Origin: Leptodactylus fallax
Taxonomy: Eukaryota; Chordata; Amphibia; Anura; Leptodactylidae
Length of the DNA: 64,000 nucleotides
Direction: 5' to 3'
Assembly: GCA_947044405.1 (NCBI GenBank)
Contig: CAMRHE010000321.1
Coordinates: 2,219,312-2,283,311, forward strand
Shown here piece after piece: positions 20,599 through 31,330 of this stretch. The notes under the pieces were generated by a model. That model saw only the letters and a list, made by a program, of their open reading frames with translations. It was not told where the DNA came from and made no database searches. Position numbers and translations under genes: made by a program. How positions within the stretch are numbered: the first letter of the stretch is position 1; the number at the start of each line of letters is the position of its first letter.

Positions 20599-22131
20599 CA
20601 GTGCCTTGCGAAAGTATTCGGCCCCCTTGACCTATTCGGTCAACCTTTTGACACATTTCAGGCTTCAAACATAAGGATATAAAATTTTAATTTTTTGGTG
20701 AAGAATAAACAACAAGTGGGACACAATTGTGAAGTGGAACAAAATTTATTGGATATTTTAAACTTTTGTAAAAAATAAAAAACTGAAAAGTGGGGCGTGC
20801 CAAATTATTCGGCCTTTTGCTGCGATTACAGCTGCAAGTCGCTTGGGGAATGTCTCTATCAGTTTTGCACATCGAGAGACTGAAATTCTTGCCCATTCTC
20901 CCTTGGAAAACAGCTCGAACTCAGTGAGGTTGGATGGAGAGCGTTTGTGAACAGCAGTTTTCAGCTCTTTCCACAGATTCTCGATTGGATTCAGGTCTGG
21001 ACTTTGAATTGGCCATTCTAACACCTGGATACGTTTATTTGTGAACCATTCCAGTCTCAGGTCTTTTGCAGACTCCAACAGGTTTTCTTCCAGAATGGTC
21101 CTGTATTTGGCTCCATCCATCTTCCCATCAATTTTAACCATCTTCCCTGTCCCTGTTGAAGAAAAGCAGGCCCAAACCACCATGTTTGACAGTGGGGATG
21201 GTGTGTTGAGGGTGATGAGCTGTGTTGCTTTTACGCCAAACATATCGTTTTGCATTGTGGCCAAAAAGTTCGATTTTGGTTTCATCTGACCAGAGCACCT
21301 TCTTCCACATGTTTGGTGTGTCTCACAGGTGGCTTGTGGCAAACTTTAAACGAGAATTTTTATGGATATCTTTGAGAAATGGCTTTCTTCTTGCCACTCT
21401 TCCATAAAGGCCAGATTCGTGCAGTGTACGACTGATTGTTGTCCTATGGACAGACTCTCCCACCTCAACTGTAGATCTCTGCAGTTCATCCAGAGTGATC
21501 ATGGGCCTCTTGGCTGCATCTCTGATCAGTCTTCTCCTTGTTTGACATGAAAGTTTAGAGGGACGGCCGGGTCTTGGTAGATTTGCAGTGGTCCGATACT
21601 CCTTCCATTTCAATATGATCGCTTGTACAGTGCTCCTTGGGATGTTTAAAGTTTGGGAAATCTTTTTGTATCCAAATCCGGCTTTAAACTTCTCCACAAC
21701 AGTATCACGGACCTGCCTGGTGTGTTCCTTGGTCTTCATGATGCTCTCTGCGCTTTAAACAGAACCCTGAGACAATCACAGAGCAGGTGCATTTATACGG
21801 AGACTTGATTACACACAGGTGGATTATATTTATCATCATCAGTCATTTAGGACAACATTGAATCATTCAGAGATCCTCCCTGAACTTCTGGAGTGAGTTT
21901 GCTGCACTGAAAGTAAAGGGGCCGAATAATATTGCACGTCCCACTTTTCAGTTTTTTATTTTTTACAAAAGTTTAAAATAACCAATAAATTTCGTTCCAC
22001 TTCACAATTGTATCCAACTTGCTGTTGATTCTTCACCAAAAAATTAAAATTTTATATCCTTATGTTTGAAGCCTGAAATGTGGAAAAAAGTTGAAAAGTT
22101 CAAGGGGGCCGAATACTTTTGTAAGGCACTG
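20599..22131 (-). mobile_element. Tc1-like element with IR/DR ends, internally deleted
   Basis: TA flanks at 20597-20598 and 22132-22133. Terminal repeats of about 215 bases (20599-20814 and 21919-22131) each carry an outer and inner GTATTCGG / TTATTCGG direct repeat, the IR/DR design known from Sleeping Beauty-type elements. The 1533-bp element encodes a damaged transposase on the minus strand. Confidence 0.9.
20758..21739 (-). pseudogene. Tc1 transposase lacking the second catalytic Asp
   Basis: Minus-strand frames start at 21739 with MKTKEHTRQVRDTVVEKFKA. A helix-turn-helix region follows (KKISQTLNIPRSTVQ), then the GRPSK hook and VGESVHRTTISRTL. The first catalytic D lies in LWSDETK near 21285. 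Three lesions are visible. There is a CGA-to-TGA-type stop after ATSHL at about 21323. A small out-of-frame deletion lies in the KHGGGSIMLWG-like block (about 21182). A deletion of about 24 codons between AKDLRL and EWFTNKR (about 21055) removes the QQDNDPKH segment carrying the second D. The final E remains in [10 protein letters not shown]. The protein cannot be catalytically active. Confidence 0.88.
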
Positions 22132-22151
22132 TATATGAAACAACCCCTTTA

Positions 22152-22440
22152 GGCTAAGGCCCCATGCTACGGAAAATACTGCAGTGGGAACACATTGCAT
22201 ACTTTCCTCTGTGGACTCTTTGCACCTATTATACGTATACGGAAAACGCCAGTGTTTCCGCCAGTATAATTGAAATGCTGTGAAAACGCAGCTTTTCCAC
22301 TGCAGATTTTTTTTCTGCAATGTGTGTATGGGATTAGCCAGAATCTCCTCCACTTTACAGGTACTGTAAAACGCAGCGTTTTTTACAGCAGTCTGCTGTG
22401 GCCAAAACGCTGCGTTTCCGCAATATGGGGCCCTGGCCTT
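22152..22440. mobile_element. GGCTAAGGCC MITE
   Basis: Left end GGCTAAGGCCCCATGCTACG; right end CAATATGGGGCCCTGGCCTT, an imperfect inverted pair. Internal inverted words (CGCAGCTTTTCC, AACGCTGCGTTTCC) give a foldback of about 290 bp. Relatives: 30563-30938 and 45379-45601, with half copies at 16494, 29565 and 53178. Confidence 0.65.
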
Positions 22441-22599
22441 AAAGACTTTAGGAACACTCCTGTAAATACCAGTGATAGGCACTGCAACACATCGAATTAA
22501 CAAAATATGATTATGTAGTAGGTACAATATTTCAACATTTGGGGCCCCACTTTTAATTTTGCCCAGGGCCCCACTTTGTCTAAAACTGGCCCTGTACCA

Positions 22600-22846
22600 A
22601 CACAATTGTTTTGTTCTTTTCCTCTGTATTGGAGAGTTTGATTTCTTGGTATCCTGTTGGTTCTGATGATTTGGTTATCAGTTGAAGTGGGGCGGTAGAT
22701 CTGATTAGAAAATGTCCCTTTAAGATAGCTCAATTGGTCATCCCTGTCTGTTGGGCTGAAACAGATACAATTGTGCCTGAAGACCTGGTTGCAGACAATG
22801 GACTTTTTTTTATGAGTTTGGGGTGGAAGCTGTCCCATCTGAAGTA
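22600..22846 (-). pseudogene. Penelope-like RT fragment, downstream part (outer PLE)
   Basis: Minus-strand translation gives RWDSFHPKLIKKS and then, in other frames, QVFRHNCICFSPTDRDDQL. This matches the PLE reverse-transcriptase block after the catalytic motif (known form SFHP..LK.SIP.SQ). A Tc1 element begins at 22847; the same gene resumes at 24463-24653 and, after another Tc1, at 28486-28560. Confidence 0.7.
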
Positions 22847-24460
22847 CAGTGGGGAAAAAAAGTATTTAGTCAGCCACCAATTGTGCAAGTTCTCCCACTT
22901 AAAAAGATGAGGCCGGCCTGTAATTGACATCATAAGTAGACCTCAACTATGAGAGACAAAATGAAAAAACATATCTAGAAAATCACATTGTCTGATTTTT
23001 TAAGAATTTATTTGCAAATTATGCTGGAAAATAAGTATTTGGTCACCTACAAACAAGCAAGATTTCTGGCTCTCACAGACCTATAACTTCTTCTTTAAGA
23101 GGCTCCTCTCTGTCCTCCTCTCATTACCTGTAGTAGTGGCACCTGTTTGACATTGTTATCAGTATAAAAGACACCTGTCCACAACCTCAAACAGTCACAC
23201 TCCAAACTCCACTATGGTGAAGACCAAAGGGCTGTGGAAGGACACCAGAAACAAAATTGTAGACCTGCACCAGGCTGGGAAGACTGAATCTGCAATAGGC
23301 AAGCAGCTTGGTGTGAAGAAATCAACTGTGGGAGCAATAATTAGAAAATGGAAGACATACAAGACCACTGATAATCTCCCTCAATCAGGGGCTCCACGCA
23401 AGATCTCACCCCGTGGGGTCAAAATGATCACAAGAATGGGGAGTAAAAATCCCAGAACCACACGGGGGGGACCTAGTGAATGACCTGCAGAAAGCTGGGA
23501 CTAACGTAACAAAGGCTACCGTCAGTAACACACTACGCCGCCAGGGACTCAGATCCTGCAGTGCCAGACGTGTCCTCCTGCTTAAGCCAGTACATATCCG
23601 GGCCCGTCTGAAGTTTGCTAGAGAGCATTTGGATGTTCCAGAAGAGTATTGGGAGAATGTCATATGGTCAGATGAAACCAAAGTAGAACTGTTTGGTAGA
23701 AACACAACTCATTGTGTTTGGAGGAGAGTGAGGAGAGTGAATGCTGAGTTGCATCCAAAAAACACCATACCTACTGTGAAGCATGGGGGTGGCAACATCA
23801 TGCTTTGGGGCTGTTTCTCTGCAAAGGGACCAGGACGACTGATCTGTGTACATGAAAGAATGAATGGGGCCATGTATCGTGAGATTTTGAGTGCAAACCT
23901 CCTTCCATCAGCAAGGACATTTTAGATTAAACGTGGCTGGGTCTTTCAGCATGACAATGATCCCAAGCACACCGCCAGGGCAACGAAGAAGTAGCTTCGT
24001 AAGAAGCATTTCAAGGTCCTGGAGTGGCCTAGCCAGTCTCCAGATCTCAACCCCATAGAAAACATTTGGAGGAAGTTGAAAGTTCGTGTTGCCCAGCAAC
24101 AGCCCCAAAACATCACTGCTCTAGAGGAGATCTGCATGGAGGAATGGGCCAACATACCAGCAACAGTGTGTGCCAACCTTGTGAAGACTTACAGAAAACG
24201 TTTGACCTCTGTCATTGCCAACAAAGGATATATAACAAAGTATTGAGATGAACTTTTGTTATTGACCAAATTCTTATTTTCCACCACAATTTGCAAATAA
24301 ATTCTTTAAAAATCAGACATAGTGATTTTCTGGATTTGTTTTCTCATTTTGTCTCTCATAGTTGAGGTCTACTTATGATGTCAATTACAGGACTCGCATC
24401 TTTTCAAGTGGGAGAACTTGCACAATTGGTGGCTGACTAAATACTTTTTTTTCCCCACTG
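22847..24460 (+). mobile_element. Tc1-like element inserted in the PLE
   Basis: TA flanks at 22845-22846 and 24461-24462. Ends are CAGTGGGGAAAAAAAGTATT and its complement, with terminal inverted repeats of about 200 bases. The 1614-bp element carries a full-length but damaged transposase on the plus strand. Confidence 0.92.
23214..24246 (+). pseudogene. Tc1 transposase (DD34E), one frameshift and two stops
   Basis: Starts [20 protein letters not shown] at 23214 after a TATAAAAG-like box at 23163. Helix-turn-helix segments include [19 protein letters not shown]. At 23464-23470 a run of seven G, where six would keep the frame, shifts the reading frame. The catalytic residues are D in IWSDETK (about 23670), D in FQHDNDPKH (about 23956) and E in DLNPIENIW (about 24058), with 34 residues between the last two. 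In-frame TAG codons occur at 23923-23925 and at about 23992. The C-terminus ends ITKY at 24246. The length is normal, about 340 residues. Confidence 0.9.
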
Positions 24461-24462
24461 TA

Positions 24463-24653
24463 TGTAGGCGGTCAATATGTTTTTGATACTGGGATGTTCG
24501 GGTTGAGCCATTTAGAATTTTTATGGTGGTGTCCCGAAAGTTGATTTCTGTATGGGAATTTATGGTTGGATGAAATTCTTTGAATCTTTCATGAAATTAT
24601 ATTATTGTTTAGTATCTGTTCAGACCATCAGGATACCTTCCAGGTAGTGGAGG
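24463..24653 (-). pseudogene. Penelope-like RT fragment, middle part (outer PLE)
   Basis: Minus-strand translation, with frame changes, gives YLEGILMV in place of the catalytic Y-D-D motif region, then FKEFHPTINSHTEINF and DTTIKILNG, the usual PLE order. The catalytic DD reads EG, so the RT is dead. It connects to 22846 once the Tc1 at 22847-24460 is discounted. Confidence 0.7.
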
Positions 24654-24801
24654 TACAGTTAGGTCCATATATATTTGGACACTAAGACAAATTTAGTTTT
24701 TTTTTTACCTGTTTACTGAAACATATTCAAGTTATAGTTATATAATGGACATGGACATAACATCCAGACTTTCAGCCTTCATTTGAGGGTATCCACATTA
24801 A

Positions 24802-25205
24802 AGGGATCCTATCATCCAGAAAGGCCAATTTTAGTAAGACCACATCGTAATAGCCTTTATAAAGGCTATTCCTCTCCTACCTTTCTTGTTTCGCTCCTCA
24901 CCACCCTTTAGAAGAAATGTTGATTTTTATCTTTATGCTAATGCGTCTTCAGAATGCACAGGGGGCGTTCCCCCAGTACTGAAACAGCACAGGGAGCATC
25001 TCCCAGTGCTCTCCTAAGACGCATTTTTGAACTTACTGCGCCGCCTCTCTTCTTCTTTAGCAGACGCCTTTTCTTGACGTCATCCTTCGTTCGGGAGACA
25101 AGCGCCGACTGCGCCTTTCCATTTGGACATTTTCCTGTGGCCTACTACATACAGCGCATGCAGTATGCTCGTATAATAGCCCACAGGAAAAAGTGTAGGT
25201 AAAAC
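24802..25205. mobile_element. T2-like TTAAAGGGA repeat, right end not found
   Basis: TTAA at 24798-24801 followed by AGGGATCCTATCATCCAGAA, matching the TTAAAGGRR start of T2/Kolobok-type MITEs. The interior has an inverted pair (TTTTCCTGTGG near 25129 and CCACAGGAAAA near 25181) around a CATACAGCGCATGCAGTATG palindrome. The far end seems lost at the junction with the PLE near 25205. Confidence 0.5.
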
Positions 25206-26455
25206 AAAATCCACATTTACCAGGACGTCATCAAAGGAAAGTTTTATTCAAAACCACGACACAATGTGTTTCGGGGCTCCAAGCTGCTCCTTTTTCAAGT
25301 GTACAGTAGGTAAGTATAATGCATAGTAGGGCAAGCCAGTTTTAAATAGTAAATGGCAGAGTAGGAAACACCCACAGGGGGTGTCTTGCATAAACACAAA
25401 AACACGCAAATACATGCATAAAAAACAGTAATAAGATATGCTAGACATAAAATATAAAACTCATTGCTCATCAGCCCCAAACAGACTTAATAAAAAGCAG
25501 CAGTATAAGCTAATTTAATTTACTTACCACAACGTGGCGTCCACGTGCGGGTATTTGCGAATGACAGCATGCGCTATAATATCTTAGAGTAGAAGCACCG
25601 GATCAATGGATGGTAGCGTTTCAATAGATTGCTCAAGGGATTGCTGTCATATAGAGCATACTAATATTAAGTAATAAGGCCACTGACAAAGTATAAATAA
25701 TGAATTAGGTAAAATACAAAAGAAAAATAAATATTGTTGAAGTGTATAACTATAAAGAAACCATACACATAAAAGTATACAAATGTATATATACTGTAAA
25801 TCCGATAAAAACTGAGCGGATAAACAATAAAAGATAGTACACTGATTGTATATATGCTAATGTAAATAAATAATAAAAATGCATAAAATATGATCCTAAA
25901 AGAAAATTACTAATTAGTGGCGTCCTCTAGTGCCTCATTTAGACCTATAGGGGTGAGTGTATCTAGTTGACATATCCAGAACATCTCTCGTCTGTTCAAT
26001 AGCTCATAGCGGTTGGTTGTATCCAACGGTATTTGATCAATTGGGGTGATGTTGAAACCCTTAAAGTCTTTATTGTGTACAATGGAGGCATGTCTAGATA
26101 CACTATGTTTCTGATAAGCAATATATATATTGGAGCAATGTTTGTTAACTCTGTTTCTTAAGCTCATTATGGTCCGGCCCACATATTGCAGCCCACAGGG
26201 GCATTTAAGGAGCTATATAATGAAAGACGAGGAGCAATCTAGTCAAGATTTAATTGGGAAGCTCTTGCCCATTGATCTACTGGTTATCTTTGTGACATTA
26301 TGTTTAATGTAACGACAACATTTACACCAGTAATGGCCGCATCTGAAGCTGCCTCTATTTTGAACTATTCTGGTTACTGTTGACCTCTGGTTTATTGATC
26401 TTAACCTACTAGGGGCAAAAATGTTTGTCAGTGGTGGATGATCGCGGAATAATAT
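25206..26455 (-). mobile_element. Penelope-like element, 3' part with GIY-YIG domain
   Basis: Minus-oriented. From 26455 down it encodes a linker and GIY-YIG domain, then AT-rich untranslated sequence, ending at about 25206-25290 with GTGTTTCGGGGCTCC and CTCCTTTTTCAAG, typical of PLE ends. The RT part is absent, so the copy is 5' truncated. It sits inside the Tc1 element at 24656-28483. Confidence 0.75.
25910..26455 (-). pseudogene. PLE GIY-YIG endonuclease fragment
   Basis: PLEs use a C-terminal GIY-YIG nuclease to nick target DNA. On the minus strand the frame from 26494 gives a Cys-rich linker (CGHYWCKCCRYI). After a frameshift near 26215 come CPCGLQYVGRT, the second GIY-YIG motif, with catalytic Arg in SLRNRVNKH, and a conserved His (KHSVSRH). 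The C-terminal RREMFWICQLDTLTPIGLNE follows at about 25935-26000 (Glu then W-I-LDTL-P-GLN). The stop lies at about 25910. At least one frameshift separates linker and nuclease. Confidence 0.8.
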
Positions 26456-26911
26456 AAAATGGTGAAGAGAAACCCCTTCACAACAGCCAACCAAATGAAC
26501 AACACTGTCCAGGATGTAGGCGTATCAATATCCAAATCTACCATAAAGAGAAGACTGCATGAAAGTAAATACAGAGGGTTCATGGCACAGTGCAAACCAC
26601 TCATAAGCCTCAAGAATAAAAAGGCTAGATTGGACTTTGCTAAAAAATATCTAAAAAGTCACCAAGATCAACCTCTACCAGATTGATGGAAAGAAAAAAG
26701 TATGGCGAAGGCATGGTACAGCTCATGATCCAAAGCATACCACATCATCTGTAAAACACGGCGGAGGCAGTGATGGTTTGGGAATGCATGGCTGCCAGTG
26801 GCACTGGGTCACTAGTGTTTATTGATGATGTGACACAGGACAGAAGCTGCTGGATGAATTCTGAGGTATTCAGAGACATACTGTGTGCTCAAATCCAGCC
26901 AAACTGATTTA
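26456..26911 (+). pseudogene. Tc1 transposase middle fragment
   Basis: From 26459 the frame reads VKRNPFTTANQMNNTVQDVG, then SISKSTIKRRLHES and KPLISLKNKKARLDFAKKYL. This is the second DNA-binding helix-turn-helix and the linker of a Tc1 transposase. After a frameshift at about 26690 come KVWRRHGTAHDPKHT and SSVKHGGGSDGLGMH, the block between the first and second catalytic Asp. The sequence stops at the TTAA insertion. Confidence 0.8.
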
Positions 26912-26915
26912 TTAA

Positions 26916-27974
26916 CCCCTTCCCGCCGGTGACATTTTTTGATTTTCGTTTTTCCCTCTCCCCATTCCAAACCCAATAACTTTTTTATTTTTCCTCTCTT
27001 AGAGCCATATGAGTTCTTAATGTTTCCGGGACACATTTTTTTTCATGTTGCTACCATTTATTATTCTGCACAATGTACTGGGAAGCTGTAAAAAAATTCA
27101 AAATTGGGGTGGATTTGAAGAAAAAGTGCATTTGAGCGACTTTTCTGGTTTTATTTACATTTTAACCCCTTAACAAAAATCCAAAACTGTGCAAAAATAT
27201 ATTTTTTAAAAGTCGCCATATTCTGACACCCATAACTTTTTTATACTTCCGTGTACGGGGATGTATAGGGCGTCTTTTTTTTTTTTTTTTTTCTTTGATC
27301 ACTTTTTATTAAAATTTTTATCAGAGGCAAAACAGTGAAAAAACTTTTGATTTTTTTTTCCCGCTATGGCATTTAACGTACGGGAAAGATATTTTTATAG
27401 ATTTGTAGACAGGGCGTTTTCGGACACGGGAATACCTAATGTGTATGTGTTTCACAGTATTTAAGTACTTTTATATGTGTTCTAGGGAATGGGGGGTGAT
27501 TTGAACTTTTAATATTTTTATTTATTTTTTTTTTATTTATTTTTTTTTTTTTGCATTTATTAGACCCCCTAGGGGTCTTGAACCCCAGGGGGTCTGATCT
27601 CTAATGCAATGCATTACAACATAGAGTAGCCTGCAATAGAAACTAATGAAAGACAGGCCTGGGAGCCTTCACAAGGCTCCCAGCTATCATAGCAAAGGGA
27701 TGCCAACCCCGGAGTTTACTCAGGGGACTGGCGATCCCCGGAAAAATGGCGGCGCCCGTGTGCCGCCAGTAAGATGGCGCCTCGGTCAGCTTTGACCGAG
27801 GCGCCAGAGGGGTTAATGCCTGCGAGGGGCACCGATAGCAGGCATTAGCGCCAGGTCTATGCTGTATAAAACAGGAGAGATCCGGCGGCTATGGCGACCC
27901 CATGAATCCCGAGCGGCCGCCATCTTTAAACACCCAGCATCCACCGTACTATTACGGCCGATGTCGGGAAAGGG
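26916..27974. mobile_element. TTAA-flanked element (piggyBac-like), 1.06 kb
   Basis: TTAA at 26912-26915 and 27975-27978. Ends CCCCTTCCCGCCGGTGACAT and, complemented on the right, CCCTTTCCCGACAT. Relatives with the same target and CCCC start are at 33141-38361 and, as fragments, 9487, 30541 and 31254. The left part is AT-rich with conserved GAGCCATATGAG. The right 400 bases carry hairpins (CTGGGAGCC / GGCTCCCAG at 27659-27683; a 14-bp perfect stem at 27775-27806; TAATGCCTGC / GCAGGCATTA at about 27814-27847). There is no transposase. TTAA plus CCC ends suggest piggyBac (Uribo-like); Kolobok is the alternative. Confidence 0.75.
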
Positions 27975-27978
27975 TTAA

Positions 27979-28223
27979 AGCAAAGAAGTGGAATATTCTT
28001 GAATGGTCAAGTCAGTCAGCTGATCTCAACCCAATTGAGCCTGCATTTCACTTGTTAAAGAATAAACCTCAGACAGAAAGGCCCACAAACAAACAGCAAC
28101 TGAAAACCGCTGCAGTAAGGCCTGGCAGAGCATTAAAAAGGAGGAAACACAGCGTCTGGTGATGTCCATGAGTTCAAGACTTCAGGCAGTCATTGCCAAC
28201 AAAGGGTTTTCAACCAAGTGTTA
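27979..28223 (+). pseudogene. Tc1 transposase C-terminal fragment
   Basis: KAKKWNILEWSSQSADLNPI then EPAFHLLKNK contains the last catalytic Glu in a DLNPIE context. KPTNKQQLKTAA, an ALKRRKHSVW-type frameshifted stretch and LQAVIANKGFSTKC (other frame) follow, ending at about 28223. It matches 48670-48920, the sister copy. The preceding DNA up to 26911 is the same element, interrupted by the TTAA insertion and a 66-base loss. Confidence 0.82.
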
Positions 28224-28485
28224 GAAATTTAACATTTTATTTACAATTATTTCATTTGTCCAATTACTTTTGAGCCCCTGAAATGAAGGGATTGTGTGTA
28301 TGTAAATAAATGCTTTAGCTCCTCACATTTTTATGCAATCATTTTGTTCAACCCACTGAATTAAAGCTGAAAGTCTGAACTTCAACTGTATCTGAATTGT
28401 TTTGTTCAAAATTCATTGTGGTATTGTACAGAACCAAAATTAGAAAATTGTTATCTCTATCCAAATATTTATGGCCCTAACTGTA

Positions 28486-28560
28486 TGTCAATGGTTTGAT
28501 GTCAACAAGTCACTTTTCAGTTTTGCCATGAAAAGGTTGGTGTATTGCAGTGCCATTTTA
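28486..28560 (-). pseudogene. Penelope-like RT fragment, upstream part (outer PLE)
   Basis: Minus-strand translation gives QYTNLFMAKLKSDLL, which fits the PLE block just before the catalytic Asp motif (known form YANLFM...E..FL). It is followed, after the Tc1 at 24656-28483 is discounted, by the YLEGILMV block at 24653. This fixes the outer PLE as one copy from about 28560 to 22600. Confidence 0.65.
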
Positions 28561-30540
28561 ATTGAATAATTACAATTCACAGTAGCCTAAAGCAGCCACT
28601 AGATGGCAACATAATTCAATATTAGCTAAAGATAGATTTTCATGTAAAGTTTTGAAATTCTACATGTACTGACATGTACGGATATAGTAATTCTGTTTTG
28701 ACCCTATTCTCACCTAGAGTCAGCAACCTTTTTTGTATCGTGTGCAGACTTTTTAAAAAAGGAAAAGTAGTTGGTGTGCCAGGCAATAATTCTAATGAGC
28801 ACATCCCTCACATAGGATGATCTTGCTTGTTGCATAAACCCATACAAATCTGTCCAGCCTTGTTAAAATGAACAAACACCTACTGCAGTGTGTTCAGCCA
28901 CCATATTATATTTTACTTTTGCACTTGCAAAGTACAAAAACAAATTGCAGAGGCATAGGCTGCCCTCTGACTATGCCAGCTCACAGCCCGGACATTGGGA
29001 CATCATGCCTCAATTGGCATAAATACACTGACAAATGTCACCAGTGAGCTTGAAATTCACTTCTTCACTGAAAAAGCTCTGTCTGCTAGCAGCCACCAAG
29101 GGATTCTTAGTTCATAGGAATTTATACAGCTGCCAAAAAAGTCCATAGGAGCTGTAAAAATCTCTATGTAGTGAGCTCCCCCTTAGAGGCTGCTGCTGGA
29201 AAACACTTCAGTGTACAAGCCATACAAAAAGTCACATTACTTTCCTGTCCTGTCAGATTTATCATCATTTATACCAGTTTTCTGGCATAAATGATACCTA
29301 AATTCTAGGACAGCAAAGAGCTGGTGTGGAGTTCTGCTTAGGCGCATGGACCCAGGAGGTTGCGTCTACTTTACGAGGAGGTGTCCACATCATTATGGTG
29401 GCGGCTTCAGCACAACTCCGGAAGAGACCCGATGTGGTGCAGGAGGACATTAGAGCAACTGGGAAAGGTGAGTATTATTTTTTTTTTTTTTTTCACTGCC
29501 CCCAGCTTATTTAAACGTTAAAAGGGTTGTCCCATTTTTGCCTGGACAACCACTTTAAATCTACTGGCTTTAGCTCAAAACACTGTAGCAAAATCTGCAA
29601 CAAGAAAGTAGCTTTTCTGCAACGTGTGGCCTCAGCCTAAGGTAGTATTCACATACACAGCATTTCAACATATTTTTGTGGAGTTTTAATTGGCTTTTTA
29701 TGACAATTTTTTTCGGTGCAGCCAGAATATATTTTTAGTCTATATAAACATTTTACTATTGCCACTTTTGCCCATAAGGTTCTTTATAGGTAAAAATGCC
29801 ATAAATACACCAGTTTTAAATGTGTTAAAATAGAAAACCACTAAAAATGCTTAAAACAAATAATTGAAAAGTGTGAAATGTATGATGCTTCCTTTACATG
29901 TATTTTTACATGCTAGAAAGATTTTGTGCATGAATAAGGCTTACAGTAGACTTGTGAAAGATCACATACACTGCTGAGAGTCTAGCTGCCAAGCTCTTGT
30001 GTTCTTCCGGGAATTCAGTCATTCTGCCTTACTACCTCATAGGGAGGAGCAGAGTTCAATAAGATTTGCATACTGAAGCTAGTTCCTCTTCCTGGTTTAT
30101 ATGTCACGTCTGAATCCTGACATACGCAGCATCTGCAAACTGTAAGTTTTAGGTTTTAGCTAACTCGATGAGGAGGTTTTTGTTTATTTTTTTTTACAAG
30201 TGATGGGCCATGGTTATATAGGATAATGTTTTATCTTGTATGTTTAGATAACATTTGTATGTATGGTTCACACTAGTAAGCAAAATTACAGCAACTTTGT
30301 GTATTTGGAGACAGTCTAGCAGGGGTTACACAGCGATAGTGAGCAATACCAAGTAACGTGAATGTTTGTAATGTAAATTATAAATGTTTGAAATAATTCA
30401 GATTTGGGTTTGTGTATCAATCGTAGTAATAGTGGCCTAAATAAGGGTTGTCACAGGGTTAAATCCCTTAGCTTCCATGACATTGACAGCGTCCACAGTC
30501 TATTTTCTAGATAAACAGCTGCATGTCCCCTGGGAACAAT
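28561..30540. other. No gene seen; repeat fragments at 29255-29400 and 29520-29640
   Basis: Mostly unrecognised AT-rich sequence. 29255-29400 resembles 2560-2725. 29520-29560 has AAAGGGTTGTCC / GGACAACCACTTT ends of a T2-like repeat. 29565-29640 is the right part of a GGCTAAGGCC MITE. A T run of 16 lies near 29477. No exon could be supported. Confidence 0.45.
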
Positions 30541-31330
30541 GTAATAACCCCTTCCCATCTGAGGCTAAGGCCCTACGTGGCGTAAATGCCGTCATTCGCC
30601 TGTGGCGGAAGCGCCATGGAAAAAATTGCGGCGTTTTACAGTCAGAGCAAAGTGGATGGGATTCTAGTGAATCCCATGCCCACTTTGCGGAAAAAACCGC
30701 ACTGAGGACACGCGGCGATTTCCAAAACCAGCATGGTTTTGAAAATCGCAGCATGTCAATTATATCTACGGAAACGCCGGCGGTTTCCCCATGGGTATAA
30801 TTGAAACAGAAAGTCCGCAGAGGAGAACTCTGCAAACTTTCTGTCTAAAGTGCTGCGGGAAGAACCGCGATGCAATCCCGCCGCGGTTTCTCCCGCAGTT
30901 CTTTTTTTTGTTGCAGGACGCCACGTGGGGCCTTAGCCTGAGGCATTTTTTTCGACTTTTGATTTTGACTCATTCTAAACCCCTTAACTTTTTTATTTTT
31001 CCATTCACAGAGCCATATGAGGGCTTAATGTTTGCAGGATAAATTGTTCTTCATAATGATACCATGTATTATTCTGGAATTGGAGAAAAAGTGCATTTGT
31101 GGGACTTTCTTACGGTCTTCGTTTTTACGGTGTTCACCGTGCAGCCAAAATGACATGTCACCTATATTCTATGTTTTGTTACAATTCCAGGGATACCAAA
31201 TTTATATAGTTTTATTTACATTTTAACTTTAACAAAAATCTAAAAACTTTCCTTAACCCCTTCCCGCTCTGCACCGTACTATTATGTCGAGCTGAGTGTA
31301 TAGTTAACGCTCAGCTCAGTAATAGTACAG
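30541..31330. mobile_element. TTAACCCC-type element pieces with nested MITE
   Basis: TAACCCCTTCCCATCTG at 30545 and, after the nested MITE (30563-30938), the AT-rich interior with GAGCCATATGAGGGCTTAAT near 31010 match the left part of the element at 26916. At 31254 a second TTAACCCCTTCCCGCTCTGC starts and leads to CACCGTACTATTATG, the right-end sequence of the family in inverted orientation. A hairpin GAGCTGAG / CTCAGCTC follows at about 31290-31318. Confidence 0.55.
30563..30938. mobile_element. GGCTAAGGCC MITE, nested
   Basis: Left end GGCTAAGGCCCTACGTGGCG and right end GCCACGTGGGGCCTTAGCC are inverted repeats of about 20 bases, flanked by TGA on both sides. The interior is CpG-rich with several inverted words (CCATGGGATTC...). 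No protein is encoded; open frames here result from composition. Confidence 0.7.

Larger units (their letters stand above)
24656..28483 (+). mobile_element. Tc1-like element split by two nested insertions
   Basis: TA flanks at 24654-24655 and 28484-28485. Ends are CAGTTAGGTCCATATATATT and CCAAATATTTATGGCCCTAACTG. Own parts: 24656-24801 (left end), 26456-26911 (transposase middle) and 27979-28483 (transposase C-terminus and right end). Insert 1 is 24802-26455 (T2-like MITE and PLE); insert 2 is 26916-27974 (TTAA element). A sister copy at 46881-49177 lacks insert 2 and shows its empty site. About 66 bases of the Tc1 next to insert 2 are also lost. Confidence 0.88.

Noticed and set aside
30477..30835. 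Overlapping open frames on both strands near 30.5-30.8 kb
   Set aside because: They lie in a CpG-rich MITE with inverted repeats; the composition explains the lack of stops.
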